Source: Pseudomonas synxantha
GTDB lineage: Bacteria > Pseudomonadota > Gammaproteobacteria > Pseudomonadales > Pseudomonadaceae
Length of the DNA: 64,000 nt
Assembly (NCBI RefSeq): GCF_900105675.1
Contig: NZ_LT629786.1
Location: forward strand, 3,038,001 to 3,102,000
Direction: 5' to 3'
Shown piece by piece: positions 43,177 through 52,316 of this stretch. Under the pieces are notes generated by a model. It ran no database searches, had not been told where the DNA came from, and saw only the letters and a program-made list of their open reading frames with translations. Positions within the stretch are counted from its first letter, which is position 1, and the number at the start of each line of letters is the position of its first letter. The position numbers and the translations under genes were made by a program.

Positions 43177-43195
43177 GCACTAGTTCAACTAGTGC
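43177..43195. promoter_or_regulatory. Perfect 19-bp palindrome upstream of the DUF1652 gene
   Basis: GCACTAGTT-C-AACTAGTGC, two 9-bp arms around one base. It lies just after the PAS-LuxR gene and 74 bases before the DUF1652 start, a suitable place for the operator of a dimeric regulator, possibly the adjacent LuxR-type protein. Confidence 0.6.
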
Positions 43196-43268
43196 GAATT
43201 CGCCTTATTGAGCGGGTAAGCAGGCAATAACCTTTTAGGGATCGTATTTATGCCCTGAAGGAACCCGC

Positions 43269-43541
43269 ATGTTTACCCTCTCCCAACTGCGCAACTGCAT
43301 CGAAGAAGGCCTGTCACCGCTGACGTGCGAATTCACCCTGTGCCGGGATGCGTCATTGACCCTCAAGGTCTACGACGCCGAGACCGGCCGGGTCGACCTG
43401 GTGGTCACCGGCATCAGCACTAACCGCCTGCAGACTCCACAAGAAGTGGAAAAGATGGTGGATGAGCTGCGTTACGAGCTGCAGAGCAACAACGTTGGCA
43501 AGCTCACCCTCGATGATTTGCCTTCATCGACGCGGCAATAA
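43269..43541 (+). CDS. DUF1652 small protein
   Basis: A 90-residue protein of the DUF1652 family, which I know from Pseudomonas (FTLSQLRNCIEEGLSPLTCE, LKVYDAETGRVDLVVTGIST, VEKMVDELRYELQ). No role is established. AAGGAACC precedes the ATG. It lies downstream of the PAS-LuxR regulator, behind a 19-bp palindrome. Confidence 0.85.
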   Translation: MFTLSQLRNCIEEGLSPLTCEFTLCRDASLTLKVYDAETGRVDLVVTGISTNRLQTPQEVEKMVDELRYELQSNNVGKLTLDDLPSSTRQ

Positions 43542-43582
43542 ACAGAACACCTGCAAAGCAGCAGGTGGTGGTGGTGCCGGGA

Positions 43583-43891
43583 TTATTTCTTCACCGGGGT
43601 GATCTCAAGGATCGTGCCGTTGGTGGTCTTGAGCAGCACGAACTTGTCGCCTACCCGCGCCCACTGATTATCATCCCCCGGAGCCTTCAGACCGCGTTTT
43701 TTCCAATCGCTGACCGCCGACTCCTTGCGCATCAGCATATCCGGCGCGCGGTCACCTTCTTTCAGGTCCCGGGCATTGATATTTGAAGGTTGCACGGTTT
43801 CCTGAGGGGTATCACCGGCCTGCACGACAAAGCTGGCGGTGGACAGGCCGGCGGCGACCAGCAGGCAGGCGGCTAGGGTTTTAGACTTCAT
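43583..43891 (-). CDS. RcnB-family small periplasmic protein
   Basis: A 102-residue protein with a Sec signal peptide (MKSKTLAACLLVAAGLSTAS, cleavage about FVVQAG). The short mature domain matches the RcnB pattern (LKEGDRAPDMLMRKESAVSD, WKKRGLKAPGDDNQWARVGD, KFVLLKTTNGTILEI). RcnB in E. coli modulates nickel/cobalt export; here no rcnA or metal genes are adjacent, so the role is open. GGAGC precedes the ATG. Confidence 0.83.
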   Translation of the reverse strand: MKSKTLAACLLVAAGLSTASFVVQAGDTPQETVQPSNINARDLKEGDRAPDMLMRKESAVSDWKKRGLKAPGDDNQWARVGDKFVLLKTTNGTILEITPVKK

Positions 43892-43994
43892 GGGTGCTCC
43901 TTCAATTAATGGTGCGTACCCAGTGTCCGACCGCAACGACGCAGAATCATTCAGCCTGCCTACCTTGCAGCAAGCTCCTACCACAAGGTAGTAG

Positions 43995-44348
43995 TCACTG
44001 CGCAGGTGTGCCTTGGTGAAACACCATCCGCCACTGCCCTCGCTCTTCGCGCCATACCGAACTGCGCAATGAATCGCCCACGCCTTGCCGATGACCGCGA
44101 TAGGTCACCAGTGCCACGTTGGCGCTGAGCATTTTCAGCGCAAATTCAGTCATACGTCGCTCGGAAAACACCTCATCCTGCAACCCGGCAATCACCTCGG
44201 CCTTGCTGCCCCAGACAGCGCCACTGGCACCAAACTCAACAAAATCATCCGCCAGCAGTTGCCCCAGCCGGTGCGCATCCGAGCGCGTCGTACACGTCTG
44301 AAGTTCCTGTTCCAGCGCGAATAAATGCGCCTCGAGTTCCATCACCAT
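43995..44348 (-). CDS. DUF4440/NTF2-like protein
   Basis: About 117 residues with a nuclear transport factor 2-like fold pattern (LFALEQELQTCTTRSDAHRL, LLADDFVEFGASGAVWGSKA, VALVTYRGHRQ, SSVWREERGQWRMVFHQGTP). Such proteins bind small ligands or act as small enzymes; the target is unknown. It is divergent from the XRE-cupin regulator, with tens of bases between them. The start is ATG 44348 or 44342. Confidence 0.83.
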   Translation of the reverse strand: MVMELEAHLFALEQELQTCTTRSDAHRLGQLLADDFVEFGASGAVWGSKAEVIAGLQDEVFSERRMTEFALKMLSANVALVTYRGHRQGVGDSLRSSVWREERGQWRMVFHQGTPAQ

Positions 44349-44403
44349 TGCCCCCGTGAAATTAATCCTGTAATTTTTCATGAAATTATCCAATACAAAT
44401 TTC

Positions 44404-44961
44404 ATGACCCCACAAGAAGAACTCGCCACCCTCGCAGCGCTGATCCACGACCTGCGCAAGCACAAGAAGCTCACCCTGGCCCAACTCGCGCAAAAAATCG
44501 AGCGGTCGGTGGGTTTCCTGTCCCAGGTCGAACGCGGCTTGTCGCGCCCAACCGTGGCCGACTTGACCGCTATCAGCCACGCACTTGATGTGCCCACCAC
44601 CTATTTCTACAGCCTGCCCAAACCCAAGGCCGTGGACTGGGTCACCCGCCCCAACGAGCGGCGCACGGTGTATTACGCCAATGGCATCACCGACATCCTG
44701 GTGTCGCCGAGCATGAACGGCGCGTTTTCGATGCTCGATAGCCTGCTGGCTCCCGGTGCCAATAGCGGTGAACAAAGCATGAGCGACCGCGCCGAACAGG
44801 CCGGCTTTGTGCTGGAGGGCGAACTGACCCTGTGGGTGGACGGTGAGGCCGACCCGGTCACCCTCGGCCCCGGCGACAGCTTCCACCTGGCCAGTTTCGC
44901 CCACTGTCGCTACGCCAACCTGACCGACCTGCCCGCCCGCGTCCTGTGGGTCTACAACTAG
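44404..44961 (+). CDS. XRE-cupin transcriptional regulator (PuuR-like)
   Basis: A protein of about 185 residues (193 if started at ATG 44380). The N-terminal helix-turn-helix reads IHDLRKHKKLTLAQLAQKIE, SVGFLSQVERGLSRPTVADL. The C-terminal cupin domain (SMSDRAEQAGFVLEGELTLW, LGPGDSFHLASFAHCRYANL) usually binds a small ligand. This architecture is shared by PuuR and related regulators of polyamine or amino acid use. The next gene is a glutamine-synthetase-family enzyme starting 11 bases later, so it is a likely target. Short TTTCATGA repeats around the start could be operator sites. Confidence 0.88.
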   Translation: MTPQEELATLAALIHDLRKHKKLTLAQLAQKIERSVGFLSQVERGLSRPTVADLTAISHALDVPTTYFYSLPKPKAVDWVTRPNERRTVYYANGITDILVSPSMNGAFSMLDSLLAPGANSGEQSMSDRAEQAGFVLEGELTLWVDGEADPVTLGPGDSFHLASFAHCRYANLTDLPARVLWVYN

Positions 44962-44972
44962 GAGCTGCACCC

Positions 44973-46319
44973 GTGAAAAGCCATTCCTCCACGTTGCTGG
45001 CCGAAGTACGGACCTTTCGCCAGAACCACCCCGACGTGCGCTATGTCGACCTGATCGCCCTGGACATCCCCGGGCATTTCTACGGCAAGCGCTACCCGGT
45101 GGAGATGCTTGAAAAAGTCGCCGCCGGCAGCCCATTGAAGTTGCCGCAGAATGCCGTGTTACTGGGGGCCCAGGGTGGGTTGTTCAAGATCGGCGACTAC
45201 TGCTTCAACGACGGGGACCCGGACGCCAATCGGCGACTGGTGCCCGGTACGCTCAAGCCGGTGAGTTGGGAAGCGCAGCCGCTGGGGCAAATGCTCATCA
45301 CCTCGGACGGCACCGAGGCACCGATTGAATTCGAACCCCGCGAAGTTCTGGCCAAGGTATTGGAACGCTTGCAGCACAAGGGCATTCACCCGGTGGTGGC
45401 GTTTGAACTGGAGTTCTATCTGTTCGATAAAAAGCTCGAAAACGGCCTGCCGCAATTTGCCCGTGACCCGCTGAGCGATGATGCCGATGACCAGCCCAAT
45501 CTGCATATCGAACGGCTCTCGCGTTTCAGCGAAGTGCTTGACGACATGGCGCAGACCGCCAAGGCCCAGGGCATCGACATCACGGTGATCACCGCCGAAA
45601 TCGGCCCTGGCCAGTTCGAAATCAATTTCGGCCACTGCGACGACGGCCTGCGCGCCGCTGATTGGGCCGCCCTGTTCTGCCGCAGCACCCGTGGCGTGGC
45701 GCTCAAGCACGGTTACCGCGCCAGCTTCATGGCCAAACCCTACCTGCAATTTCCCGGCAGCGGCATGCATGTGCATGTCAGCCTCTACGACGCGGCGGGC
45801 AATAACCTGCTCGCGGCTCATCAGCAGCAGGCGCTGCGCCATGCGGTGGCCGGTTGCCTGGAGTTGCTGCCCCACTGCATGCCGATCTTCTCGCCCAACC
45901 ACAACGCCTTCCGCCGCCTGGGTGGCACAGTCAACGCCGCGACACGTGCCAGTTGGGGCTTTGAAGACCGTGACGCCTGCGTGCGCATCCCCGAGTCCGA
46001 CCCGCGTAACCTGCGCATCGAACACCGCCTGGCCAGCGCCGATGCCAACCCGTACCTGGTACTGGCGGCGATCCTGGTGGGGCTCGAACACGGACTCGAA
46101 ACCAAGCGTGAGCCCATCGCGCCGCTGAATGAGGACCGCAGCAGCGGCACCGACTTCCCGGTGGAAATGCTCGACGCCGTACGCGTCATGCAGCAGCAAC
46201 CGATAGTGCGCGATAAGCTGGGCGCGGAATTTGTCGATGTGTATTGCGAAAACAAACGCCAGGATCACCTGGCTTTTCAGCAGGAAATTCATGCGCGGGA
46301 ATACCGCTGGTTTCTCTGA
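44973..46319 (+). CDS. Glutamine synthetase family protein (probable gamma-glutamylpolyamine synthetase)
   Basis: A 448-residue member of the glutamine synthetase superfamily. Visible are FELEFYLFDKK and AEIGPGQFEINFGHCDD (metal-site glutamates), GSGMHVHVSLYDAAGNNLLA, SPNHNAFRRLGGTVNAATRA, SWGFEDRDACVRIPESD and the EHRLASADANPYLVLAAIL segment. PuuA-like enzymes link glutamate to putrescine or other amines in polyamine catabolism; the linked PuuR-like regulator favours this over ammonia assimilation. Other puu genes are not adjacent. GTG 44973 is used, with AGGAG upstream. Confidence 0.88.
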   Translation: MKSHSSTLLAEVRTFRQNHPDVRYVDLIALDIPGHFYGKRYPVEMLEKVAAGSPLKLPQNAVLLGAQGGLFKIGDYCFNDGDPDANRRLVPGTLKPVSWEAQPLGQMLITSDGTEAPIEFEPREVLAKVLERLQHKGIHPVVAFELEFYLFDKKLENGLPQFARDPLSDDADDQPNLHIERLSRFSEVLDDMAQTAKAQGIDITVITAEIGPGQFEINFGHCDDGLRAADWAALFCRSTRGVALKHGYRASFMAKPYLQFPGSGMHVHVSLYDAAGNNLLAAHQQQALRHAVAGCLELLPHCMPIFSPNHNAFRRLGGTVNAATRASWGFEDRDACVRIPESDPRNLRIEHRLASADANPYLVLAAILVGLEHGLETKREPIAPLNEDRSSGTDFPVEMLDAVRVMQQQPIVRDKLGAEFVDVYCENKRQDHLAFQQEIHAREYRWFL

Positions 46320-46340
46320 CTCAACCCCATGGAAGCACCG

Positions 46341-47441
46341 ATGACCGACCAAAGCGCCCCGGCCCTCAAGGAACTCTTCAACGTCGAACGCCTGCAACAC
46401 ATCGCCACCGAGATGAGCGCGGTGTACCCGGCATTCGATGCCAGGGGCTTTCTCACGCACGCCACAGCCGGGCTGGACGAGTTATCGGTGATGCAACGCA
46501 TGGCGCGGGTCAGCGAGAGCCTGCACGCGGTGATCCCTCTGGATTACGCGCAAACCCTCAAGCACCTTTACGCCCTGGCGCCGCGCATCAACAGCGGCTT
46601 TGTCAGTCTGTTTTTGCCGCATTACGTGGCGAGCTATGGCCTGGGTGATTTCAAGCGCTCCATGGCCGCGTTGAAATTTTTCACCACCTTTGGCTCCTCC
46701 GAGTTCGCCATTCGCCACTTCTTGCTGCATGACTTCGAGCGCACGTTGACGGTGATGCAGCAATGGTCGCTGGAGGCCAACGAACACGTACGCCGCCTGG
46801 CCAGCGAAGGCTCTCGCCCTCGCCTGCCATGGTCGTTTCGCCTGGCCAACGTGCAAGCCAATCCCGAGCTGTGCGCGTCGATCCTGGATAACCTCAAGGC
46901 CGACAGCAGCCTCTATGTGCGCAAGTCGGTGGCCAACCACCTCAATGACATCACCAAGGACCATCCAGGCTGGGTGCTCAGCCTGATCGAAGGCTGGGAC
47001 CTGAATAACCCGCACACTGCCTGGATCGCCCGCCATGCGTTGCGCAGCCTGATCAAGCAAGGCAACACCCGCGCACTGACGATCATGGGTGCCGGGGCCA
47101 AGGCCGAGGTGACCATTGACCAATTGAGCATCACCCCGGCGGCGATTCGCCTGGGCGAGCGGATCAACCTGTCTTTCAACCTGACATCCACCGCTCCCCA
47201 AGCGCAAAAACTGGTGGTGGACTACGCCATCGATTACATAAAGAGCGCCGGCCATAGCGCGTCCAAAGTGTTCAAGCTCAAAGCTTTTACCCTGGGCGCA
47301 GGCGCACGGCAGCGCATCAACCGCGAGCAGCACATCCGCGAATTGACCACGCGCAAGCACTATCCCGGCACACACCGGGTGCATGTTTTGATCAACGGAG
47401 AGCGCATCGCCAGCGCGGAATTTGAACTGCTAAAACCTTGA
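46341..47441 (+). CDS. DNA alkylation repair protein (AlkD-like HEAT-repeat glycosylase family)
   Basis: About 366 residues of mostly helical HEAT-like repeats (LGDFKRSMAALKFFTTFGSS, FAIRHFLLHDFERTLTVMQQ, SLEANEHVRRLASEGSRPRL, VRKSVANHLNDITKDHPGWV). An immunoglobulin-like C-terminal segment ends HYPGTHRVHVLINGERIASA. The RRLASEG-RPRLPW motif is typical of AlkD/AlkC-type proteins that remove alkylated bases. The start is at ATG 46341; an in-frame ATG at 46329 is also possible. It lies 10-20 bases after the synthetase gene on the same strand. Confidence 0.87.
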   Translation: MTDQSAPALKELFNVERLQHIATEMSAVYPAFDARGFLTHATAGLDELSVMQRMARVSESLHAVIPLDYAQTLKHLYALAPRINSGFVSLFLPHYVASYGLGDFKRSMAALKFFTTFGSSEFAIRHFLLHDFERTLTVMQQWSLEANEHVRRLASEGSRPRLPWSFRLANVQANPELCASILDNLKADSSLYVRKSVANHLNDITKDHPGWVLSLIEGWDLNNPHTAWIARHALRSLIKQGNTRALTIMGAGAKAEVTIDQLSITPAAIRLGERINLSFNLTSTAPQAQKLVVDYAIDYIKSAGHSASKVFKLKAFTLGAGARQRINREQHIRELTTRKHYPGTHRVHVLINGERIASAEFELLKP

Positions 47442-47588
47442 CATGAATCAAACAAAAGGCTCTAGCACGGGCCTTTCAGGCGGATAAATTGTCGAACAAT
47501 CCTGGCTTTCGTCGTTGAGACCCATTATCATCCGGCGCCTTCTCGCTACCCGCAGGGTAGTTGTTTCAATGTGTCACCCGAGGCGCCC

Positions 47589-49448
47589 ATGTACCGTTTT
47601 TCGTTTCACCGCCCTTTGTTTGCGATCAGCCTGGGGCTGGTCAGCCATTCTGTTTGTGCTGCACTGCAACCCATGGCCGAAGCTCCGCTGGCCAGCGACA
47701 CCGAGCTGCACTGCCACTTTAACCGCGACGCCAGCACCGACTGCACCACCACCGAGCACTACACCATCCTCAAACCCAGCGGCCGCGAAATGCTCTCGCG
47801 TATCGACTTCGATTACTCCGAAGGTGACACCTTTAAAGTGATCAGCGCGCAGTCCACACAGCCCGGCGCCAAGCCGGTGGCCCTGGCCGATACGCAAATC
47901 GACACACGCACCGCGCCCAACCCGGACCAGGGCTTCAGCCGCGACAAGCAAACTTCCCTGGCCTTCCCCAACCTGCGGGTGGGCACACAGATCCGCTACA
48001 CCGTACGCCAGCACTACCCAGCCAAGCCGCTGGTGACCCAGTTCCACTATGTGCTCAAGTTCGGCCCCGGCGCGGCCCGCCGTGATCGCTTCAAGGCACG
48101 CTTCACCGCCGAACGGCCGATCCAGTGGCGCAGTGAAATGTTCGACGGTTTCAAGGTCACTTCTTCGAGCAACGGCAAGACCCTGGATGTGGTGCTCAAA
48201 GCGCCGATCTACGTCAACTACATCAATGAATCTTCCGCCGCCGCACTGCTGCGCATCCCACGCCTGGAAGTGGGCAGCGCGGTGGAGCGCCAAGCCTACT
48301 TCGGTGATTTAGCCCAGCGCTACAACCAGATCCTCGGTGCCAGCCTGCCGGCGCAAGCCGCCACCGCCGTGACCGCCGCACGCAGCCTGGCGCCGGCCGA
48401 ACAAGTGGCTGCGCTGATGCAGCACATCAATGATCACTACCGCTACCTGGGTGACTGGCGCGCCACCGAGCGTGGCTACGTGCCATTTAGCCTGGCGGAA
48501 ATCGAGCAGCACGGTTACGGCGACTGCAAAGACCTGGCAACCCTGCTGACCGCCATGCTCAAGGCCAGTGGCATCAAGGCCGAAACCGCGTGGGTAAGCC
48601 GTGGGGATGTGGCAGCCGCTTTGCTGATCCCAGGCCCGCAGGCGCCAAACCACGCCATCGTGCGTGCCGAAGTGGACGGCCAGGTGTGGTGGCTCGACCC
48701 GACCAACCCGGTCTTCGCCCCCGGCCAGACCATGCCCGACATCCAGGACCGCTGGGTACTGGTCAACGATGCCCAGGGCCAGGTGCGCGAAGAACACATC
48801 CCAGTGGAGCGCCCCGAGGTCGTGGTGCGCCTGGACAAACATGTGCAGTTCGGTAAGGAAGGCGATGGCGCAGTCGAGGCCACCGTCACCTTCAGCCGCC
48901 TGTGGCTGATGCAATTGAGCACCGCCGACCGCCAACAAGGCACCACCGCCACCGACCAGAACATCTGCGCCAACTTCGGCAATGACATCAGCGACTGCCA
49001 GATCACCCGCGAACCCACCGGGTTTGTGGTGCATGACGGTTACAGCGTCAACGCCCGCATGAACGACCAGCGCGTCCTGGAAAAACTGGCTAATGACTAC
49101 GTCTACACCGACCCGTCGTTGAAAGACCGCTGGGAGGGCTACATCAACTATCGCAGTCACGGACAGCAGGCTGACCTCTACCTGGGCAACCCTGAAACCT
49201 ATGACTACACCTATACACTGGCAGGCGGAAAAATGGAAAAAGCCGTCCCCGGCTGCAAGGTCCGCTCGCCATGGTACGACCTCGACCTGGATGGGAAGCT
49301 GGAGGAAGGTTCGCTGCGCTATCACTATCGCCTGAGCCAGAAAAAACGTTGGCTGACCCATGCGGAAGTAGCCAGTGACACGTTCGGCAAGATGATTGAA
49401 GAGGCTCGGGCCTGTGCCGAGCAGGTGCATCAAGTCGTGAAGCTCTAA
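47589..49448 (+). CDS. DUF3857/transglutaminase-domain periplasmic protein
   Basis: About 619 residues with an N-terminal signal peptide (MYRFSFHRPLFAISLGLVSH), a DUF3857 beta-rich domain over roughly 60-230, and a transglutaminase-like core about 270-380. In that core, GYGDCKDLATLLTAMLKASG holds the catalytic Cys and NHAIVRAEVDGQVWWLDPTN the His and Asp. The C-terminal part is beta-rich, with no recognised domain. Such proteins are exported and probably process or bind cell-surface peptides; the substrate is unknown. It stands alone, followed by a REP pair. Confidence 0.88.
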   Translation: MYRFSFHRPLFAISLGLVSHSVCAALQPMAEAPLASDTELHCHFNRDASTDCTTTEHYTILKPSGREMLSRIDFDYSEGDTFKVISAQSTQPGAKPVALADTQIDTRTAPNPDQGFSRDKQTSLAFPNLRVGTQIRYTVRQHYPAKPLVTQFHYVLKFGPGAARRDRFKARFTAERPIQWRSEMFDGFKVTSSSNGKTLDVVLKAPIYVNYINESSAAALLRIPRLEVGSAVERQAYFGDLAQRYNQILGASLPAQAATAVTAARSLAPAEQVAALMQHINDHYRYLGDWRATERGYVPFSLAEIEQHGYGDCKDLATLLTAMLKASGIKAETAWVSRGDVAAALLIPGPQAPNHAIVRAEVDGQVWWLDPTNPVFAPGQTMPDIQDRWVLVNDAQGQVREEHIPVERPEVVVRLDKHVQFGKEGDGAVEATVTFSRLWLMQLSTADRQQGTTATDQNICANFGNDISDCQITREPTGFVVHDGYSVNARMNDQRVLEKLANDYVYTDPSLKDRWEGYINYRSHGQQADLYLGNPETYDYTYTLAGGKMEKAVPGCKVRSPWYDLDLDGKLEEGSLRYHYRLSQKKRWLTHAEVASDTFGKMIEEARACAEQVHQVVKL

Positions 49449-49475
49449 GATCTCTCTGGAATTACGCAACCCAAA

Positions 49476-49564
49476 TGTGGGAGGGGGCTTGCCCCCGATA
49501 GCAGTGGTTCAGTCACAGCTGCATTGACTGATACACCGCCATCGGGGGCAAGCCCCCTCCCACA
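49476..49564. repeat. Inverted REP pair (REPIN), GGGGGCTTGC type
   Basis: TGTGGGAGGGGGCTTGCCCC and its inverse GGGGCAAGCCCCCTCCCACA enclose GATAGCAGTGGTTCAGTCAC and its partner. One of the most symmetric pairs in the window, between convergent genes. Confidence 0.95.
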
Positions 49565-49581
49565 TTTTGCTCCCCGTTCCG

Positions 49582-50475
49582 TCAGTCGGATTCGCCGAGC
49601 AGCAAACCCTGCTCCCGGGCACACAACTCCACCACATAATCCCACAACACCCGCAACCGCACCGACTTGTGCAGCTCCCGGCGCGAGCTGATCCAGTAGC
49701 TGCGCTGGATGCTCTCTCCCGGCAGCAACGGCACCAAGTCCGCGTCGCCAGCCGCCATGAAGCACGGCAGCACGGCAATGCCCAACCCCGAACGCGCCGC
49801 CTGGTGCTGGGCAATCACGCTGGTGCTGTGGAACACCACCTTGGGGTTACGGCAGAAGCTGCTGAGAAATTTCAGTTCCTGGCTGAACAGCAAATCATCC
49901 ACGTAATCGATCCAGGCATGCGCCGCGAGGTCTTCGCGTTTTTCGATGGGTGGGTTGCGCGCAAGGTAAGCGCGGCTGGCATATAGCGCGAGGCGGTAGT
50001 CGGTGAGTTTGCGCGTCACCAGTTGATCGACGCTGGGGCGTTCCAGGTGGATGCTGATCTCCGCTTCGCGGTTGAGGATGCTGACAAAGCGCTGCACCGC
50101 GACCAGCTCCACTTCCAAGCCCGGGTAGCGTTCGAACAATCCCCCCATGCGGCTCGCAAGGAACATCACGCCCAGGCCTTCGGCGACACCGAGGCGGATC
50201 TTGCCCAGGGGCGCAGCGGCGTGGGTAAGTTCGTCTTCGGCCAGCAGCGCCAGGTTTTCCATGGCTTCGGCATGCTTGAGCAGCGCTTCGCCGGAAGGCG
50301 TCAGCTCATAGCCCTGGGCATGTTGCACGAACAACGCAGTGCCGAGGCTTTTTTCGATGGCCTCGATATGCCGGGCCACGGTGGCATGCGTGGTCTTCAA
50401 GCGTTGCGCGGCGGTGAGCAGGCGGCCACTGCGCTGCAACTCGAGAAAAAACCGCAGGTCATTCCAGTCGAACAT
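49582..50475 (-). CDS. LysR-family transcriptional regulator
   Basis: A 297-residue LysR regulator with an N-terminal winged helix-turn-helix (WNDLRFFLELQRSGRLLTAA, LKTTHATVARHIEAIEKSLG) and a substrate-binding domain (LGKIRLGVAEGLGVMFLASR, AWIDYVDDLLF). It is divergent from the GMC oxidoreductase/MFS genes with about 130 bases between them, so it probably controls that pair. The ATG at 50475 with GGAGG upstream is preferred over longer frames. Confidence 0.92.
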   Translation of the reverse strand: MFDWNDLRFFLELQRSGRLLTAAQRLKTTHATVARHIEAIEKSLGTALFVQHAQGYELTPSGEALLKHAEAMENLALLAEDELTHAAAPLGKIRLGVAEGLGVMFLASRMGGLFERYPGLEVELVAVQRFVSILNREAEISIHLERPSVDQLVTRKLTDYRLALYASRAYLARNPPIEKREDLAAHAWIDYVDDLLFSQELKFLSSFCRNPKVVFHSTSVIAQHQAARSGLGIAVLPCFMAAGDADLVPLLPGESIQRSYWISSRRELHKSVRLRVLWDYVVELCAREQGLLLGESD

Positions 50476-50604
50476 GTCGCCTCCCTTGCCTGAACCCCGC
50501 CGACGCTGTTTAAAAACGCACAGCAGCTGGGTAAAAACTAACATTTTTAAGACGAAAACTAACAACTAGGATGGGGGCAATAAGAAAAACAAGCGAGACC
50601 CCAG

Positions 50605-52251
50605 ATGCCCATTGCAACTGCTGAATACGATTACATCGTGGTCGGCGCCGGCCCCGCCGGTTGCCTGCTGGCCAATCGTCTGTCCGCCAACCCCGCCCAC
50701 CGCGTCCTGCTGCTGGAAGCCGGTGGCCGCGACAATTACCCTTGGATACACATTCCCGTCGGTTACCTGTTCTGCATTGGTAACCCGCGTACCGACTGGT
50801 GCTTCAAGACCGAAGCCCAGGCCGGCCTGCAAGGTCGCGCCTTGAGTTACCCGAGGGGCAAGGTGCTGGGCGGCTGCTCGTCGATCAACGGCATGATCTA
50901 CATGCGCGGCCAGGCCCAGGACTACGACGGCTGGGCGGCAGAAGGCAATCCGGGTTGGGCCTGGAAAGACGTACTGCCGTTGTTCAAGCACAGCGAAAAC
51001 CACTTTGCCGGCGGTTCTGAATTCCACAGCGATGGCGGCGAGTGGCGTGTCGAACAACAGCGCCTGTCGTGGCCGATCCTCGATGCGTTTCGTGAAGCGG
51101 CAGCCCAGAGCGGTATCGCTAATACCAGTGACTTCAACCAGGGCGATAACGAAGGTTGCGGCTACTTCCAGGTCAATCAAAAGGCCGGTGTGCGCTGGAA
51201 TGCGGCCAAGGCATTTCTCAAGCCAGTCCGCCAGCGGCCCAACCTGACCGTGCTGACTGACGTGGAAGTTGACCGGGTGCTGCTGGAAAACGGCCGCGCC
51301 TCCCAGGTGGTCGGGCGCCAACACGGCCAGCAGCTAAGCTGGAAAGCGCGCAAGGAAATCGTGCTGTGCGCTGGTGCCGTTGGCTCGCCGGGCATCCTGC
51401 AGCGCTCCGGCATCGGCCCTTCCAATGTGCTCAAGCCGCTGGGCATTGAGGTACTGCATGAACTGCCTGGGGTCGGCGGCAACCTGCAGGATCACCTGCA
51501 ATTGCGACTGATCTACAAGCTGGAAAACGCCCGCACCCTCAACCAGATTGCCGGCACGCTGTGGGGCAAAATGGGCATGGGCCTGCGCTACCTGTATGAC
51601 CGCAGCGGCCCGCTGTCGATGGCACCGAGCCAACTGGGCGCGTTTGCTCGCTCCGGTCCGGAGCAGACCTCGGCCAATCTTGAATACCACGTGCAGCCGC
51701 TGTCCCTGGAGCGCTTTGGCGAGCCGTTGCATGGCTTCCCGGCGTTTACCGCATCGGTCTGCGACTTGCGCCCGCAAAGCCGCGGCCGCGTGGATATTCG
51801 CTCGGCCAATCCGGCGGATGCGCCGCTGATACAACCCAATTACCTCAGCCATCCCGAGGACCTGCGCGTGGCCGCCGACGCCATCCGCCTGACCCGACGC
51901 ATCGTCGCCGCACCGGCCCTGAGCCAGTTCAAACCGGTGGAATACCTGCCCGGCGACGCGCTGCAAACCGAAGAGCAACTGCACGAAGCCGCTGCCCGTA
52001 TCGGTACTACCATCTTCCATCCGGTTGGCACCTGCCGCATGGGCAATGACCAGAACGCCGTGGTCGATAGCCAACTGCGTGTGCATGGCATTCCCGGCCT
52101 GCGCGTTGCCGATGCGTCGATCATGCCGCGCATCACCTCCGGCAATACCTGCTCACCCACGCTGATGATCGCGGAGAAGGCCGCGCAGCTGATCCTTTCA
52201 CCGACTACAAGGAGCCTCGTCGCGCAGAAAGAACTGGTTCATGCAATCTGA
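50605..52251 (+). CDS. GMC-family FAD oxidoreductase (choline/alcohol dehydrogenase type)
   Basis: A 548-residue flavoprotein. The FAD-binding N-terminus reads YDYIVVGAGPAGCLLANRLS, with LLEAGG closing the first fold. GMC signature 1 is present (PRGKVLGGCSSINGMIYMRG), as is signature 2 (GAVGSPGILQRSGIGP). The catalytic His occurs in FHPVGTCRMG, followed by VHGIPGLRVADASIMPRITSGNT. It oxidises an alcohol, aldehyde or related compound; choline is unproven. It is followed after 65 bases by an MFS transporter that may import the substrate. Confidence 0.93.
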   Translation: MPIATAEYDYIVVGAGPAGCLLANRLSANPAHRVLLLEAGGRDNYPWIHIPVGYLFCIGNPRTDWCFKTEAQAGLQGRALSYPRGKVLGGCSSINGMIYMRGQAQDYDGWAAEGNPGWAWKDVLPLFKHSENHFAGGSEFHSDGGEWRVEQQRLSWPILDAFREAAAQSGIANTSDFNQGDNEGCGYFQVNQKAGVRWNAAKAFLKPVRQRPNLTVLTDVEVDRVLLENGRASQVVGRQHGQQLSWKARKEIVLCAGAVGSPGILQRSGIGPSNVLKPLGIEVLHELPGVGGNLQDHLQLRLIYKLENARTLNQIAGTLWGKMGMGLRYLYDRSGPLSMAPSQLGAFARSGPEQTSANLEYHVQPLSLERFGEPLHGFPAFTASVCDLRPQSRGRVDIRSANPADAPLIQPNYLSHPEDLRVAADAIRLTRRIVAAPALSQFKPVEYLPGDALQTEEQLHEAAARIGTTIFHPVGTCRMGNDQNAVVDSQLRVHGIPGLRVADASIMPRITSGNTCSPTLMIAEKAAQLILSPTTRSLVAQKELVHAI

Positions 52252-52316
52252 ATAGCGGCGTCAAACCTGGCGCCGACAGTGGAACAACAATAAATAATCA
52301 CTGTGAGGGACACCCG

